From contig CP047152.1 of NCBI GenBank assembly GCA_041879295.1, positions 4,717,501 through 4,781,500 on the forward strand: 64,000 nucleotides of DNA, in the 5' to 3' direction. Below are positions 39,377 through 50,033 of the stretch, one piece after another. Both the position numbers and the translations under genes were made by a program. A model generated the notes under the pieces. The model was not told the DNA's origin and made no database searches. It worked only from the letters and a program-made list of their open reading frames with translations. The stretch comes from Pseudomonas putida (GTDB lineage Bacteria; Pseudomonadota; Gammaproteobacteria; Pseudomonadales; Pseudomonadaceae). Numbering within the stretch: position 1 is the stretch's first letter; each line of letters opens with the position of its first letter.

Positions 39377-40900
39377 ATGATCTCTGATACCAACACCTAT
39401 CCTGTGGGAGCGGGCATACCCGCGAAGAGGCCAGCAGGGACAGCATCGTCGGCCATGCCAATTCGCGGGCTTGCCCGCTCCCACAGGGTCCGCGTGAACC
39501 TGGGATTGTGTGCACTGGCCGCCGCCATCACTTTGGCCGGCTGTGCCGGCCTGCCCGACCAGCGCCTGGCCAACGAGGCCCTGAAGCGCGGTGACACGGC
39601 ATTGGCAGAGCGCAACTACAAGGCGCTGGCCGACCTGGGCTACAGCGAAGCGCAAGTCGGCCTTGCGGACATCAAGGTGGCCACCCGCGACCCATCGCAA
39701 ATCAAGGAAGCCGAGGCCACCTATCGCGCTGCGGCCGCCACGTCGCCACGCGCCCAGGCGCGCCTTGGCCGCTTGCTGGTGGCCAAGCCTGACAGCACCC
39801 AGGCCGAACGTGAGGAAGCTGAAACCCTGCTCAAGCAGGCCGCGAAACAGGGCCAAAGCAATACCCTGATTCCGCTGGCAATGCTCTACCTCAGCTACCC
39901 GCAGAGTTTCCCCAAGGTCAACGCGCAGCAGCAGATCGACCAGTGGCGCGCCGCCGGCAACCCGGAAGCAGGCCTGGCCCAGGTGTTGCTGTACCGTACC
40001 CAGGGCACCTACGACCAGCACCTGGGCGAGGTGGAGAAAATCTGCAAGGCCGCGCTGAACACCACCGACATCTGCTACGTCGAACTGGCCACTGTGTACC
40101 AGATGCGTGGCCAGGCCGACCAGCAAGCCGCCCTGCTCGGCCAGCTGAAATCCGCCTATGCCCGTGGCGCCGTACCGGCCACCCGGGTCGACAGCGTGGC
40201 CCGGGTGTTGGCTGATCGCAGCCTCGGCCAGACCGACGAAAAAACCGCCAAGGACCTGCTCGAGCAAGTAGCCCCGGCCAACCCGGTGTCCTGGGTCAGC
40301 CTGGCACAGCTGGTATACGACTTCCCCGAACTGGGCGACACCGACCAGTTGATGGCCTACATCGACAAAGGCCGCGCAGCTGAACAGCCACGCGCCGAAC
40401 TGCTGCTGGGCCGTCTGTACTACGAAGGCAAAACCCTGCCTGCCGACGCTCACAAAGCCGAGCAGCACCTGCAAGCCGCTGCCGAAGCCGGTGAGATCAG
40501 CGCCCATTACTACCTGGGCCAGCTTTACCGCCGCGGCTACCTGGGCAACGTCGAGCCGCAGAAGGCCGTCGACCACCTGCTGGCCTCCGCCCGTGGCGGG
40601 CAGAACAGCGCCGATTATGCCCTGGCCCAGCTATTCAGCGAGGGCCATGGCATTCGCCCGCAACCAGGCAACGCCTGGGTGTTTGCCCAGCTGTCGCAGG
40701 CCAACCCGACGCCGCAATCAGCGGAACTGCTGCAGAAGCTTGACCAGCAACTGACACCTGACGAGCGCAACCAGGCCCAGCAACTGCTGGACCAGGAAAA
40801 GCGTGCACGCGGCAGCATGGCGCAGGGCGCGAATAGCACCCTGGCCCTCGAAGCCCTGCAAGACGACGAAAAAGAAGTAGACGGTGAGGACTCGCTATGA
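39377..40900 (+). CDS. algK: AlgK, outer-membrane lipoprotein of alginate export
   Basis: Periplasm-facing TPR/Sel1-repeat lipoprotein that joins Alg44/AlgX to the AlgE porin. Three starts compete. ATG 39377 (507 aa) has the normal ribosome-binding site (GAGGGACGG) 10 nt after alg44, but its first ~37 codons are an inverted REP pair, leaving an implausibly long N-region before the lipobox LAGC. ATG 39455 (481 aa) lies between the REP arms and gives a basic N-region plus hydrophobic core. GTG 39494 (468 aa) gives the tightest signal peptide, [17 protein letters not shown]. aeruginosa AlgK has 475 aa. Sel1 motifs continue to about residue 460. Confidence 0.9.
   Translation: MISDTNTYPVGAGIPAKRPAGTASSAMPIRGLARSHRVRVNLGLCALAAAITLAGCAGLPDQRLANEALKRGDTALAERNYKALADLGYSEAQVGLADIKVATRDPSQIKEAEATYRAAAATSPRAQARLGRLLVAKPDSTQAEREEAETLLKQAAKQGQSNTLIPLAMLYLSYPQSFPKVNAQQQIDQWRAAGNPEAGLAQVLLYRTQGTYDQHLGEVEKICKAALNTTDICYVELATVYQMRGQADQQAALLGQLKSAYARGAVPATRVDSVARVLADRSLGQTDEKTAKDLLEQVAPANPVSWVSLAQLVYDFPELGDTDQLMAYIDKGRAAEQPRAELLLGRLYYEGKTLPADAHKAEQHLQAAAEAGEISAHYYLGQLYRRGYLGNVEPQKAVDHLLASARGGQNSADYALAQLFSEGHGIRPQPGNAWVFAQLSQANPTPQSAELLQKLDQQLTPDERNQAQQLLDQEKRARGSMAQGANSTLALEALQDDEKEVDGEDSL
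39401..39487. repeat. REP inverted pair inside the 5' end of algK
   Basis: Copies 39401-39432 (CCTGTGGGAGCGGGC...GAAGAGGCC) and 39462-39487 (inverse). Both are in frame with the ATG at 39377, and the pair ends 7 nt before the GTG at 39494. Confidence 0.92.
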
Positions 40901-42375
40901 CGCTCAATCCCTTCGTGAAAGCCGGCATCGGCCTGAGCTTCGCCCTGCTGTGGTCCTGCCCGACCCTGGCGGAAATGACCGCCGAGAAAAACTTCGGCCT
41001 GGACGTGAAAATCACCGGGCAATCGGAAGACGATCGAGACCTGGGCACCCGCTCTGGCGGCGATGTCAACGGCCTGGGCCTGGATCTGCGCCCGTGGGTG
41101 TACGGTGAGCGCGGAAACTGGAGCGCCTACGCCATGGGCCAGGCGGTCGCTGCGACCGACACCATCGAAACCGACACCTTGCGCCAGAACGGCGACGGCA
41201 CCAGCACTGAAACCGGCGACGACAGCCGTCAACCAGACAAAAGCTACCTGGCCATGCGCGAGTTCTGGATCGGCTACAGCGGTCTCACCGCCTACCCCGG
41301 CGAGCAACTGCGCTTCGGTCGCCAGCGCCTGCGCAGCGACGATGGCATGTGGCGCGATACCAACATCGAAGCGCTGAACTGGACCTTCGACACCACCCTG
41401 CTCAAGGCCGACCTGGGCGTGGCCCAGCGCTTCAGCGAATACCGCACCGACCTCACCGAGCTGGCCCCGGAAGACAAGGACCGCACCCACCTCTACGGCA
41501 ACGTCGCCACTCAGTGGACGCCTGGCCACTGGGTCGGCGTGCGGGCACACCATACGCACGACAACGGCAGCCTGAAGAACCCCGGCGAAACCGTCGACGC
41601 CCTGGACAAGACCCGTACCGGCGACCTCACCTGGCTGGGCCTTGAGGCAAACAGCGACGCCTACAACTGGCGCAACGACCACACCGTGAATTACTGGGGC
41701 AGCGTCACCTGGCTGACCGGTGACCGCGACAAGCTGAGCACCCAGCAGGTGGGTGACGACCAGGTCGCCACCGGCAAGCAGAGCGGTGACGTCAACGCCT
41801 GGGCAACCGACCTCGGTATCCGCCTGCGCCTGGACCCGCAATGGCAGGTCGGCGCGGCCTATGCCCGTGGTAGCGGTGGTGGTGGCGATGACGGCTCGAA
41901 CAACTTCGAGCAGACCGGCCTGGAGAGCAACCGCTCCAATTTCACCGGCACCCGCTCGCGCGTGCACCGCTTCGGCGAAGCGTTCCGCGGCGAACTGGGC
42001 AACCTGCAGGCAGCCACCCTGTTCGCTTCGTGGCAGCTGCGCGACGACTACGACGCGAGCCTGATCTACCACAAGTTCTGGCGGGTCGACGGTAACCAGA
42101 ACATCGGCTCCAGCGGCATCAACGCGGTGGTCGACGACAACGGCGTGAACCGTCAGCTGGTCGACGGCGAGAAGGACCTTGGCCAGGAAATGGACGTGGT
42201 CGTGACCAAGTACTTCAAGCAAGGCCTGCTACCGGCTTCGATGAGCCAGGCAATCGACGAGCCGTCAGCCCTGGTGCGCCTGCGTGCCGGTGTATTCAAG
42301 CCGGGCGACGCCTACGGCAAGGAAGCGGACTCTTACATGCACCGCGCCTTCGTCGACGTCATCTGGCGCTTCTGA
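40897..42375 (+). CDS. algE: AlgE, alginate export porin
   Basis: Outer-membrane protein of 492 aa forming an 18-stranded beta-barrel (known for P. aeruginosa) that secretes alginate. A signal peptide ends near PTLA. Alternating aromatic strands and a C-terminal aromatic residue (DVIWRF) fit outer-membrane insertion by BAM. The start overlaps the algK stop (ATGA). Confidence 0.96.
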   Translation: MTLNPFVKAGIGLSFALLWSCPTLAEMTAEKNFGLDVKITGQSEDDRDLGTRSGGDVNGLGLDLRPWVYGERGNWSAYAMGQAVAATDTIETDTLRQNGDGTSTETGDDSRQPDKSYLAMREFWIGYSGLTAYPGEQLRFGRQRLRSDDGMWRDTNIEALNWTFDTTLLKADLGVAQRFSEYRTDLTELAPEDKDRTHLYGNVATQWTPGHWVGVRAHHTHDNGSLKNPGETVDALDKTRTGDLTWLGLEANSDAYNWRNDHTVNYWGSVTWLTGDRDKLSTQQVGDDQVATGKQSGDVNAWATDLGIRLRLDPQWQVGAAYARGSGGGGDDGSNNFEQTGLESNRSNFTGTRSRVHRFGEAFRGELGNLQAATLFASWQLRDDYDASLIYHKFWRVDGNQNIGSSGINAVVDDNGVNRQLVDGEKDLGQEMDVVVTKYFKQGLLPASMSQAIDEPSALVRLRAGVFKPGDAYGKEADSYMHRAFVDVIWRF

Positions 42376-42397
42376 GGCCGGTAGGGGACTGACCGTG

Positions 42398-43957
42398 ATG
42401 AACCTTCACCCGCACTTACGTCACAGCCTGTTGGCCAGTGCCTTGCTGCTGGCAAGCGGCCTGGCCACTGCCGCAGAGCCCCAGGTGATCGCCAAGGAGC
42501 TGCAGCAGGCCAAGACCTACACGGTGGCCAGCGCACCGATCGAGCCACTGCAGATGGACCCGCCAAAGCTGCCCGACCTTACCGGTTTCACGGCCGAGGC
42601 GGTGCAGAAGAAAATCGACCGCCGCCACAAGGGCAGGGTCAGCCTGCGCCGTATGTTCCAGGAGGACACCCTCAAGGAGTTCGTCGGCGGCGACAACAAG
42701 GCCGCCGAGTGGGTGCAGCGCCAGCACGGCATCCCGCAGGCCATCTTCATCGATGACGGCCATGTCGACCTGACCGAGTTGAGCAAGAAGGTGCCCAAAC
42801 AGTACTTCAGCGAAGTCGAGCCTGGGGTTTACCTGGCTCGCCTGCCGATCGTGGTCGGGCAAAAGGGCATCCTCGAGATCGACGGCAAGGTCAAACAGCT
42901 GCGCCTGTCCCAGGAGGGCGGCGCATTTCTGGTCAATGACGGCAAGCTGTTCGTAACCGACACCCAGGTGACCGGCTGGCGGGAAAAGGACAATGGCCCG
43001 GCGACCTTCCGCTCGCCCAAGGAGTTCCGCCCGTTCCTGCTGTCGTGGGGCGGTACCGAGACCTACATCGTCAACACGAAGATGGCCAGCTTCGGCTACG
43101 CCAAGTCCAAGTCGTATGGCGTTAGCATCTCGCAGTACACGCCGAACATGGCCAAGCGCATGGGCCGCCCGGAACCCACCGGCTGGATCATCGGTTCTGA
43201 GTTCAGCGACATGTGGTACGGCTTCTACTGCTACGAAACGCAGGACTTCGTGGTCAAGGACAGCACCTACCGCGACAACATCGTCTATGGCATCGACCCA
43301 CACGACCGTTCGCACCGCCTGATCATCGCCGGCAACACCGTGTACGGCACCAAGAAGAAGCACGGCATCATCGTCTCGCGTGAGGTCAACGACAGCTGGA
43401 TCATCAACAACAAGAGCTACGACAACAAGCTCTCGGGCGTGGTGATCGACCGTAACAGCGTCAACAACCTGGTGGCCTACAACGAGATCTACCGCAACCA
43501 CACCGACGGCATCACCCTGTACGAAAGCGGCGACAATCTGATCTGGGGCAACAAGCTGGTCAACAACCGCCGCCACGGCATCCGCGTGCGTAACAGCGTG
43601 AACATCCGCCTGTACGAAAACATCGCCATGGCCAACGGCCTGGTTGGCGTATACGGCCACATCAAGGACCTGTCCGACACCGACCGCGACATCGCCCTCG
43701 ACCCGTTCGACACCAAGGTGTCGCTGATCGTGGTGGGTGGCGAGCTGTCGGCCAACGGCTCCGGCCCGCTGTCGATCGACTCGCCGCTGTCGGTCGAGCT
43801 GTACAAGGTGTCCATGCTCGCCCCGCGCAAGGCCAGCGGCATCAGCCTCAATGGTGTGCTGGGCGAGCGCCAGGACGAAATCCTCGACTTGCTGGTACGC
43901 CAGCAGAAGGCTGTGCTGATCGACCCGGTCGAACGCCAGACCGAAATGATCGATTAA
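42398..43957 (+). CDS. algG: AlgG, mannuronan C5-epimerase
   Basis: Periplasmic enzyme of 519 aa that turns mannuronate into guluronate in the polymer. A signal peptide ends at ATAA. A right-handed beta-helix (CASH/PbH1 repeats, about 230-470) carries the DPHD catalytic segment (YGIDPHDRSHR). The ATG at 42398 is supported by the signal peptide and AGGGG upstream; the frame extends further left only inside algE. Confidence 0.96.
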   Translation: MNLHPHLRHSLLASALLLASGLATAAEPQVIAKELQQAKTYTVASAPIEPLQMDPPKLPDLTGFTAEAVQKKIDRRHKGRVSLRRMFQEDTLKEFVGGDNKAAEWVQRQHGIPQAIFIDDGHVDLTELSKKVPKQYFSEVEPGVYLARLPIVVGQKGILEIDGKVKQLRLSQEGGAFLVNDGKLFVTDTQVTGWREKDNGPATFRSPKEFRPFLLSWGGTETYIVNTKMASFGYAKSKSYGVSISQYTPNMAKRMGRPEPTGWIIGSEFSDMWYGFYCYETQDFVVKDSTYRDNIVYGIDPHDRSHRLIIAGNTVYGTKKKHGIIVSREVNDSWIINNKSYDNKLSGVVIDRNSVNNLVAYNEIYRNHTDGITLYESGDNLIWGNKLVNNRRHGIRVRNSVNIRLYENIAMANGLVGVYGHIKDLSDTDRDIALDPFDTKVSLIVVGGELSANGSGPLSIDSPLSVELYKVSMLAPRKASGISLNGVLGERQDEILDLLVRQQKAVLIDPVERQTEMID

Positions 43958-43970
43958 GGAAGCCCAGACC

Positions 43971-45410
43971 ATGACTCCACACCTGATGAAACTGCTGGGC
44001 CTGTCCGCCGCCCTTCTGGCAATCAGCCAAGGCGTACGCGCCGAAGACGTCAAGGCCCCGACCTTCAAAGCCGAGCCCTGCTGCCAGTTGTGCCCTGAAG
44101 CGCACGATGCCAGCCGCTACACCACCCGCTATCAGCAAAATTTCACCACGCTGGTGCAGGCACAGGGCGACTGGCTGTTCCGGACTCGCGAAGACCTGCG
44201 CACCGAGTTCAATACCACCCCGGCCGGCTACAAACGCCTGCAACAAGTGCACGACGCGTTCAAGAAGCGTGGTGTGGAACTGGTGGTGGTGTACCAGCCG
44301 ACCCGTGGCCTGGTGAACCGCAACATGCTCAACCCGGCCGAAAAAGCTGCCTTCGACTATCAGAAGGCCCTGGGTAACTACCAGGCCATGCTCAAGCGCT
44401 TTGCCAGCATGGGCTACAACGTGCCCGACCTGTCACCACTGACCAACGAGCAACTGGCCGCCGCCGACCAGGGCAAGGATTTCTACTTCCGTGGCGACCA
44501 GCACTGGACGCCGTACGGTGCCGAGCGCGCGGCGAAGATCGTGGCCGACACCGTGCACAAGATGCCAGCCTTCGAAGGCATCCCGCGCAAGGAATTCGAG
44601 ACGAAGAAGTCCGGGCGCATGGGCAAGACCGGCACCCTGCACAACGTTGCCGGCCAACTGTGCGGTACCAGCTACGCCGTCCAGTACATGGACCAGTTCG
44701 CCACCGAGCCGAAAGGCTCGAGCGGCGGCGACGACCTGTTCGGTGACAGCGGCAACGCGCAGATCACCCTGGTCGGTACCAGCCACAGTGGCAAGAACTA
44801 CAACTTCTCGGGTTTCCTCGAGCAATACATTGGCGCCGACGTGCTCAACGTCGCCTTCCCAGGCGGTGGCCTGGAAGGCTCGATGATCGAGTACCTGGGC
44901 AGCGAGGAATTCCAGAAGAACCCGCCGAAGATCCTCATCTGGGAATTCTCCCCGCTGTACCGCCTGAACCAGGAAACCATCTGGCGGCAAATCCTTGGCC
45001 TGCTCGACGACGGCTGCGACGACCGCCCAGCCCTGATGAGCGCCAGCACCACCCTCAAGCCGGGCAAGAACGAGCTGATGGTCAACGGCAAGGGCGGCGT
45101 GATCAAAGACCTGATCAACCGCGACCTGCAGATGGACGTCAAGTTCGAAGACCCCTCGGTGAAGGTGTTGCAGGCCACCCTGTGGTACCTCAACGGCCGT
45201 CACGAGGACATCAAGCTGGAAAAGCCTGAAACCTCCGACACCGACGGCCGCTTCGTCTTCCAGATGCGCGAAGACGAGGACTGGGCCAGTCAGCGCCTGC
45301 TGGCGTTCGAGGTACAGGGGCCGGAAAGCGGCACCCAGAAGGTCGAGGCCAAGCTCTGCAAACGCAACAACTTCGCCGTGCCTGCGCAAACCGCGCAGGC
45401 CGGCCAGTGA
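43971..45410 (+). CDS. algX: AlgX, alginate O-acetyltransferase and export-complex protein
   Basis: Periplasmic protein of 479 aa. A signal peptide ends near VRA. An SGNH-like acetyltransferase domain shows the D-x-H pair in RGDQHWTP and the nucleophile Ser in [10 protein letters not shown]; a C-terminal carbohydrate-binding module covers about 345-470. AlgX receives acetyl from AlgI/AlgJ and acetylates the polymer. Confidence 0.95.
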   Translation: MTPHLMKLLGLSAALLAISQGVRAEDVKAPTFKAEPCCQLCPEAHDASRYTTRYQQNFTTLVQAQGDWLFRTREDLRTEFNTTPAGYKRLQQVHDAFKKRGVELVVVYQPTRGLVNRNMLNPAEKAAFDYQKALGNYQAMLKRFASMGYNVPDLSPLTNEQLAAADQGKDFYFRGDQHWTPYGAERAAKIVADTVHKMPAFEGIPRKEFETKKSGRMGKTGTLHNVAGQLCGTSYAVQYMDQFATEPKGSSGGDDLFGDSGNAQITLVGTSHSGKNYNFSGFLEQYIGADVLNVAFPGGGLEGSMIEYLGSEEFQKNPPKILIWEFSPLYRLNQETIWRQILGLLDDGCDDRPALMSASTTLKPGKNELMVNGKGGVIKDLINRDLQMDVKFEDPSVKVLQATLWYLNGRHEDIKLEKPETSDTDGRFVFQMREDEDWASQRLLAFEVQGPESGTQKVEAKLCKRNNFAVPAQTAQAGQ

Positions 45411-45418
45411 GGCGACCC

Positions 45419-46522
45419 ATGACCATCATCAAGCGTATTTCCAGCCCCGCCCTGCTCGCGTTGGCCTTGTTTGGCGGTGCCGCGCACGCCGCGCTGGTAC
45501 CGCCGCAGGGTTACTACGAGGGGATCGAAAAACTCAAGACCGGCGATGGCAATTTCCGCTGCGAAGCGGCGCCCAAGCCATACACCGGTGCGCTGCAGTT
45601 TCGCAGCAAGTACGAAGGCTCGGACAAGGCACGGGCAACGCTCAACGTGGCCTCGGAAAAAGCCTTCCGCAAGTCGACCGAAGACATCACCACGCTTGAG
45701 AAAGGCGTGAGCAAGATGGTCGGCCAGTACATGCGCGACGGCCGCCCGGCGCAACTCGACTGCACCCTGACGTGGCTGGGCACCTGGGCACGCGCCGGTG
45801 CATTGCTGTCCACCGACTACAACCATACCGGCAAGTCGATGCGCAAATGGGCGCTGGGCAGCATGAGCGGTTCGTGGCTGCGCCTGAAATTCTCCAACTC
45901 GCAGCCGCTGGCCGCACACCAGGCCGAGGCCGACCTGATCGAAAAATGGCTTACCCGCCTGGCCGAGCAGACTGTGCGTGACTGGAGCAACCTGCCGCTG
46001 GAGAAGATCAACAACCACAGCTACTGGGCGGCCTGGTCGGTCATGGCTACCGCCGTCGCCACCGACCGGCGCGACCTGTTCGACTGGGCCGTGAAGGAAT
46101 ACAAGGTGGGCGCCAACCAGGTGGATGACCAGGGCTTCCTGCCCAACGAAATCAAGCGCAAGCAGCGCGCGCTGGCCTATCACAACTACGCCTTGCCGCC
46201 GCTGGCGATGATTGCCAGCTTCGCCCAGGCCAATGGCGTCGACCTGCGCGCCGAGAACAACTTCGCCTTGCAGCGCCTGGGTGAAGGCGTGCTGGCCGGC
46301 GCCCGCGATCCCAGCCACTTCAAGGCGCGTGCGGGCAAGAAACAGGACATGACCGACCTCAAGGTCGACAGCAAGTATTCCTGGCTCGAGCCCTGGTGTG
46401 CGCTGTACCACTGCGTTGGCGACACACTTGAGCGCAAGCACGACATGCAGCCGTTCAACAGCTTCCGGCTGGGCGGCGACCTGACCCGGGTCTACGACCC
46501 GAGTGCAGAGCGTAAAAAGTAA
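45419..46522 (+). CDS. algL: AlgL, alginate lyase
   Basis: Periplasmic mannuronate lyase of 367 aa (PL5, alpha/alpha barrel) that clears alginate misdirected into the periplasm. A signal peptide ends AHA. The active-site block NNHSYWAAW is present. The ATG at 45419 starts the signal peptide directly. A REP pair follows the stop. Confidence 0.95.
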   Translation: MTIIKRISSPALLALALFGGAAHAALVPPQGYYEGIEKLKTGDGNFRCEAAPKPYTGALQFRSKYEGSDKARATLNVASEKAFRKSTEDITTLEKGVSKMVGQYMRDGRPAQLDCTLTWLGTWARAGALLSTDYNHTGKSMRKWALGSMSGSWLRLKFSNSQPLAAHQAEADLIEKWLTRLAEQTVRDWSNLPLEKINNHSYWAAWSVMATAVATDRRDLFDWAVKEYKVGANQVDDQGFLPNEIKRKQRALAYHNYALPPLAMIASFAQANGVDLRAENNFALQRLGEGVLAGARDPSHFKARAGKKQDMTDLKVDSKYSWLEPWCALYHCVGDTLERKHDMQPFNSFRLGGDLTRVYDPSAERKK

Positions 46523-46529
46523 CACCATC

Positions 46530-46621
46530 CCTGTAGGAGCGGGTTTACCCGCGAAGAGGCCGGCACAGGGCACCGCAGATGGCAGGCCCGGCCCTTTCGC
46601 GGGTGAACCCGCTCCTACAGG
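46530..46621. repeat. REP inverted pair between algL and algI
   Basis: Copies 46530-46561 and 46590-46621, inverted, in the 181-bp gap. This is the largest gap within the alg operon, and no T-tract terminator follows. Confidence 0.92.
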
Positions 46622-46703
46622 GGACTAGGTATCTCCCACCTTTTTGTGGGGGGTTTGGGGGGCGCTTTGCCCTGGATGCTGTGAACAAATTAGGAGAACC
46701 GGG

Positions 46704-48161
46704 ATGGTCTTCTCGTCCAACGTGTTCCTGTTCCTGTTCTTGCCGATCTTCCTCGGCCTGTACTACTTGAGCGGGCAACGTTATCGCAACCTGCTGCTGC
46801 TGATCGCCAGCTACATCTTCTATGCCTGGTGGCGGGTGGATTTCCTGGCACTGTTTGCCGGGGTCACCCTGTGGAACTACTGGATCGGCCTGAAAGTCGG
46901 TGCCGCCGGTGTGCGCACCAAGCCGGCACAGCGCTGGCTGCTGCTCGGCGTGGGTGTCGACCTGGCGATCCTCGGCTACTTCAAGTACGCCAACTTCGGC
47001 GTCGACAGCCTGAACGCGATCATGACCTCGTTTGGCCTGGAGCCATTCATTCTGACCCACGTGCTGCTGCCGATCGGTATCTCGTTCTACATCTTCGAGT
47101 CGATCAGCTACATCATCGACGTATACCGCGGCGACACCCCAGCTACCCGCAACCTGATCGACTTCGCAGCCTTCGTGGCGATCTTCCCGCACCTGATCGC
47201 AGGCCCCGTGCTGCGTTTCAAGGACCTGGTCGACCAGTTCAACAACCGTACCCACACCCTGGACAAGTTTTCCGAAGGCTGCACCCGTTTCATGCAGGGC
47301 TTCATCAAGAAAGTGTTCATCGCCGACACCCTGGCCGTGGTCGCCGATCACTGCTTCGCCCTGCAAAACCCCACCACCGGTGATGCCTGGCTCGGCGCCC
47401 TGGCCTACACCGCGCAGCTGTACTTCGACTTCAGCGGCTACAGCGACATGGCTATCGGCCTGGGCCTGATGATGGGCTTCCGTTTCATGGAAAACTTCAA
47501 GCAGCCCTATATCAGCCAGTCGATCACCGAGTTCTGGCGGCGCTGGCATATCAGCCTGTCGACCTGGCTGCGCGACTACCTGTACATCACCTTGGGCGGC
47601 AACCGCAAAGGCACCTTCAATACCTACCGAAACCTGTTCCTGACCATGCTGCTGGGCGGCCTGTGGCACGGTGCGAACTTCACCTACATCATCTGGGGCG
47701 CGTGGCACGGCATGTGGCTGGCCATCGAGCGCGCGCTGGGCATCGACACCAACCCGCAGCGCTTCAACCCAGTGAAGTGGGCCTTCACCTTCCTGTTGGT
47801 GGTGGTCGGCTGGGTGATCTTCCGCGCCGAAAACCTGCATGTGGCCGCCCGCATGTACGGCGCCATGTTCAGCTTCGGCGACTGGCAGCTGTCGGAGCTC
47901 AACCGTGCCCAGCTCACCGGTCTGCAGGTGGCCACCCTGGTCATCGCCTACCTCACCCTGGCGTTCTTCGGCCTGCGTGACTTCTACCGCAATGCCAGAC
48001 CGACGCCCACGGCGACCCCGGTGCAGGTCAACGCTGACGGCTCGATAGGCCTGGACTGGACCCGGGTGATGACCCGCGCACTGATCCTGCTGCTGTTCGT
48101 CGCCTCGATCCTCAAGCTTTCGGCACAAAGCTACTCGCCGTTCCTTTACTTCCAGTTCTGA
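46704..48161 (+). CDS. algI: AlgI, MBOAT-family alginate O-acetylation protein
   Basis: Inner-membrane protein of 485 aa with about 10-12 helices. It passes acetyl groups across the membrane. The MBOAT motif and catalytic His are in GGLWHGANFTYIIWGAWHG. The ATG at 46704 has AGGAG 8 nt upstream; the frame open to its left is not coding. Confidence 0.96.
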   Translation: MVFSSNVFLFLFLPIFLGLYYLSGQRYRNLLLLIASYIFYAWWRVDFLALFAGVTLWNYWIGLKVGAAGVRTKPAQRWLLLGVGVDLAILGYFKYANFGVDSLNAIMTSFGLEPFILTHVLLPIGISFYIFESISYIIDVYRGDTPATRNLIDFAAFVAIFPHLIAGPVLRFKDLVDQFNNRTHTLDKFSEGCTRFMQGFIKKVFIADTLAVVADHCFALQNPTTGDAWLGALAYTAQLYFDFSGYSDMAIGLGLMMGFRFMENFKQPYISQSITEFWRRWHISLSTWLRDYLYITLGGNRKGTFNTYRNLFLTMLLGGLWHGANFTYIIWGAWHGMWLAIERALGIDTNPQRFNPVKWAFTFLLVVVGWVIFRAENLHVAARMYGAMFSFGDWQLSELNRAQLTGLQVATLVIAYLTLAFFGLRDFYRNARPTPTATPVQVNADGSIGLDWTRVMTRALILLLFVASILKLSAQSYSPFLYFQF

Positions 48162-48172
48162 GGTTGATGACC

Positions 48173-49330
48173 ATGACCCGGACATTACGCATCACCTACT
48201 CCCTGTCGTTCCTCGGCCTGCTGGTCGGCATGGGCGCCTGGTCCACCGGTGGCCTGCAGAATTTCCAGCGCACCGAGCAGATGACCCTGCTCAACGGCAA
48301 GCTGGCCAAAGCCGCCGAGACCCACTACGACGCCGAATTCCCGATCAAGCGCCTGGGCACCAACCTGTGGGCGGCAATGGACTTCAAGCTGTTCAACGAA
48401 GGCCGCCCGGGTGTGGTACTGGGCCGCGACCAGTGGTTGTTCAGCGACGAAGAGTTCAAGCCCACCGCCGGTGCCGAGCAATTGATGCAGGAAAACCTGG
48501 CCCTGATCCGTGGCGTACGCGACACCCTGCAGCAACACGGTAGCCAGCTGGTGCTGGCGATCGTGCCGGCCAAGGCGCGGGTCTACGCCGAGTACCTGGG
48601 CAAAGAGCAGCCTGCCAGCCTGCATGACGACCTGTATAACCAGTTCCATGCCCAGGCACGCCAGGCCAACGTGTTCGCACCGGACCTGATGGCACCGATG
48701 GAGCAGGCCAAGGCCCGTGGCCAGGTGTTCCTGCGTACCGATACCCACTGGACGCCTATGGGTGCCGAAGTGGCGGCGCAAACACTGGCCGAAGCGGTCA
48801 GCCGCCAGAGCCTGCTCAACGGCGCCCCACAAGCCTTCATCACCGAAGCCGGCAACACCGCCCCCTACAAAGGCGACCTGACCAACTTCCTGCCACTGGA
48901 CCCGTTGTTCAGCAACCTGCTGCCGACCCCGGACAACCTGCAGCAACGCACCACTCGCCCAGTCGACACCGAGGGTGACGCCGGCGACGCGTTGTTCGCC
49001 GACAAGCAGATCCCGGTTGCACTGGTAGGCACCAGCTACAGCGCCAACCCGCACTGGAACTTCCTCGGCGCGCTGCAGCAGGCCCTGCGCAGTGACGTCG
49101 CCAACTACGCCGAAGACGGCCATGGCCCACTGCTGCCGATGCTCAAGTACCTGCAAAGCGATGCCTTCAAAAACGCCGCACCACAAGTGGTGGTGTGGGA
49201 ATTCCCCGAACGTTATCTGCCAATGAAAAACGACCTCAGCAGCTTCGATCCGCAGTGGATCGCGCAGCTGAAAAACTCCCGTAAATCCGAACAAAACCTG
49301 GCCTTGTCGTCCACCCGGACAGACCACTGA
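48173..49330 (+). CDS. algJ: AlgJ, alginate O-acetyltransferase
   Basis: Periplasmic/membrane-anchored SGNH-like protein of about 385 aa, a paralogue of AlgX. It has one N-terminal signal anchor, then D-x-H in RTDTHWTPMG and the Ser motif VGTSYSANP. GAGG at 48160 is spaced 9 nt from the ATG at 48173; an ATG at 48167 is the alternative. Confidence 0.94.
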   Translation: MTRTLRITYSLSFLGLLVGMGAWSTGGLQNFQRTEQMTLLNGKLAKAAETHYDAEFPIKRLGTNLWAAMDFKLFNEGRPGVVLGRDQWLFSDEEFKPTAGAEQLMQENLALIRGVRDTLQQHGSQLVLAIVPAKARVYAEYLGKEQPASLHDDLYNQFHAQARQANVFAPDLMAPMEQAKARGQVFLRTDTHWTPMGAEVAAQTLAEAVSRQSLLNGAPQAFITEAGNTAPYKGDLTNFLPLDPLFSNLLPTPDNLQQRTTRPVDTEGDAGDALFADKQIPVALVGTSYSANPHWNFLGALQQALRSDVANYAEDGHGPLLPMLKYLQSDAFKNAAPQVVVWEFPERYLPMKNDLSSFDPQWIAQLKNSRKSEQNLALSSTRTDH

Positions 49331-49350
49331 CTGATAGAGAGGAAACGCAC

Positions 49351-49998
49351 ATGACTACCAAGACTTCCATTGCCAAAGCCCTCACCCTCGCGGCCGGCCT
49401 TTCCCTTGCCTCGATGCAGGCCTTTGCCGGTGCCGACGCCGCGCTTTATGGCCCTAGCGCGCCGAAAGGCTCGACCTTCGTACGCCTGTACAACGCCACC
49501 AGTGCACCGGCCGCAGCATCGGTCGGCAACACCCAGATCAAACAGGTTGGTGCCCAGGCCAGCAGCGACTTCAGCTTCCTGCCAGGTGGCGACTACACCG
49601 CCCAGGTCGGCGGCAAGAGCGTGCCGGTCAAGCTGGCCTCGGACAAGTACTACACGCTGGTCAACAGCAACAACGGCAACCCGAAACTGATCGAAGAACC
49701 ACCGTTCAAGAACAAGCAGAAAGCTCTGGTGCGCGTACAGAACCTGAGCGACCAGCAACTGACCCTGAAAACCGCAGACGGCAAGACCGAAGTGGTCAAA
49801 CCAGTGGCCGCCAACGGCCGTGGCGAACGTGAAATCAACCCGGTCAAAGTCAACCTGGCGCTGTACCAAGGAGACAAGAAAGTGGGTGACGTAAAACCCG
49901 TCGCCCTGGAGCGCGGCGAAGCCGCAGTGCTGTACGTAACGGGTTCCGGCAACGCCTTGTCGCCGGTGTGGGTAACTCGCCCCGTGGCTAGCAACTGA
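49351..49998 (+). CDS. algF: AlgF, alginate O-acetylation adaptor
   Basis: Periplasmic protein of 215 aa with a signal peptide ending AFA and two beta-rich domains. AlgF is required with AlgI and AlgJ for acetylation and links AlgJ and AlgX. GAGAGG precedes the ATG. Confidence 0.95.
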   Translation: MTTKTSIAKALTLAAGLSLASMQAFAGADAALYGPSAPKGSTFVRLYNATSAPAAASVGNTQIKQVGAQASSDFSFLPGGDYTAQVGGKSVPVKLASDKYYTLVNSNNGNPKLIEEPPFKNKQKALVRVQNLSDQQLTLKTADGKTEVVKPVAANGRGEREINPVKVNLALYQGDKKVGDVKPVALERGEAAVLYVTGSGNALSPVWVTRPVASN

Positions 49999-50033
49999 TT
50001 CCCCTGCCTCTCAACGACTATTGGAGAAACATG

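Noticed and set aside
42416..44068. A 550-codon open frame on the - strand over algG
   Set aside because: Shadow of algG, whose signal peptide and beta-helix repeats are unmistakable.
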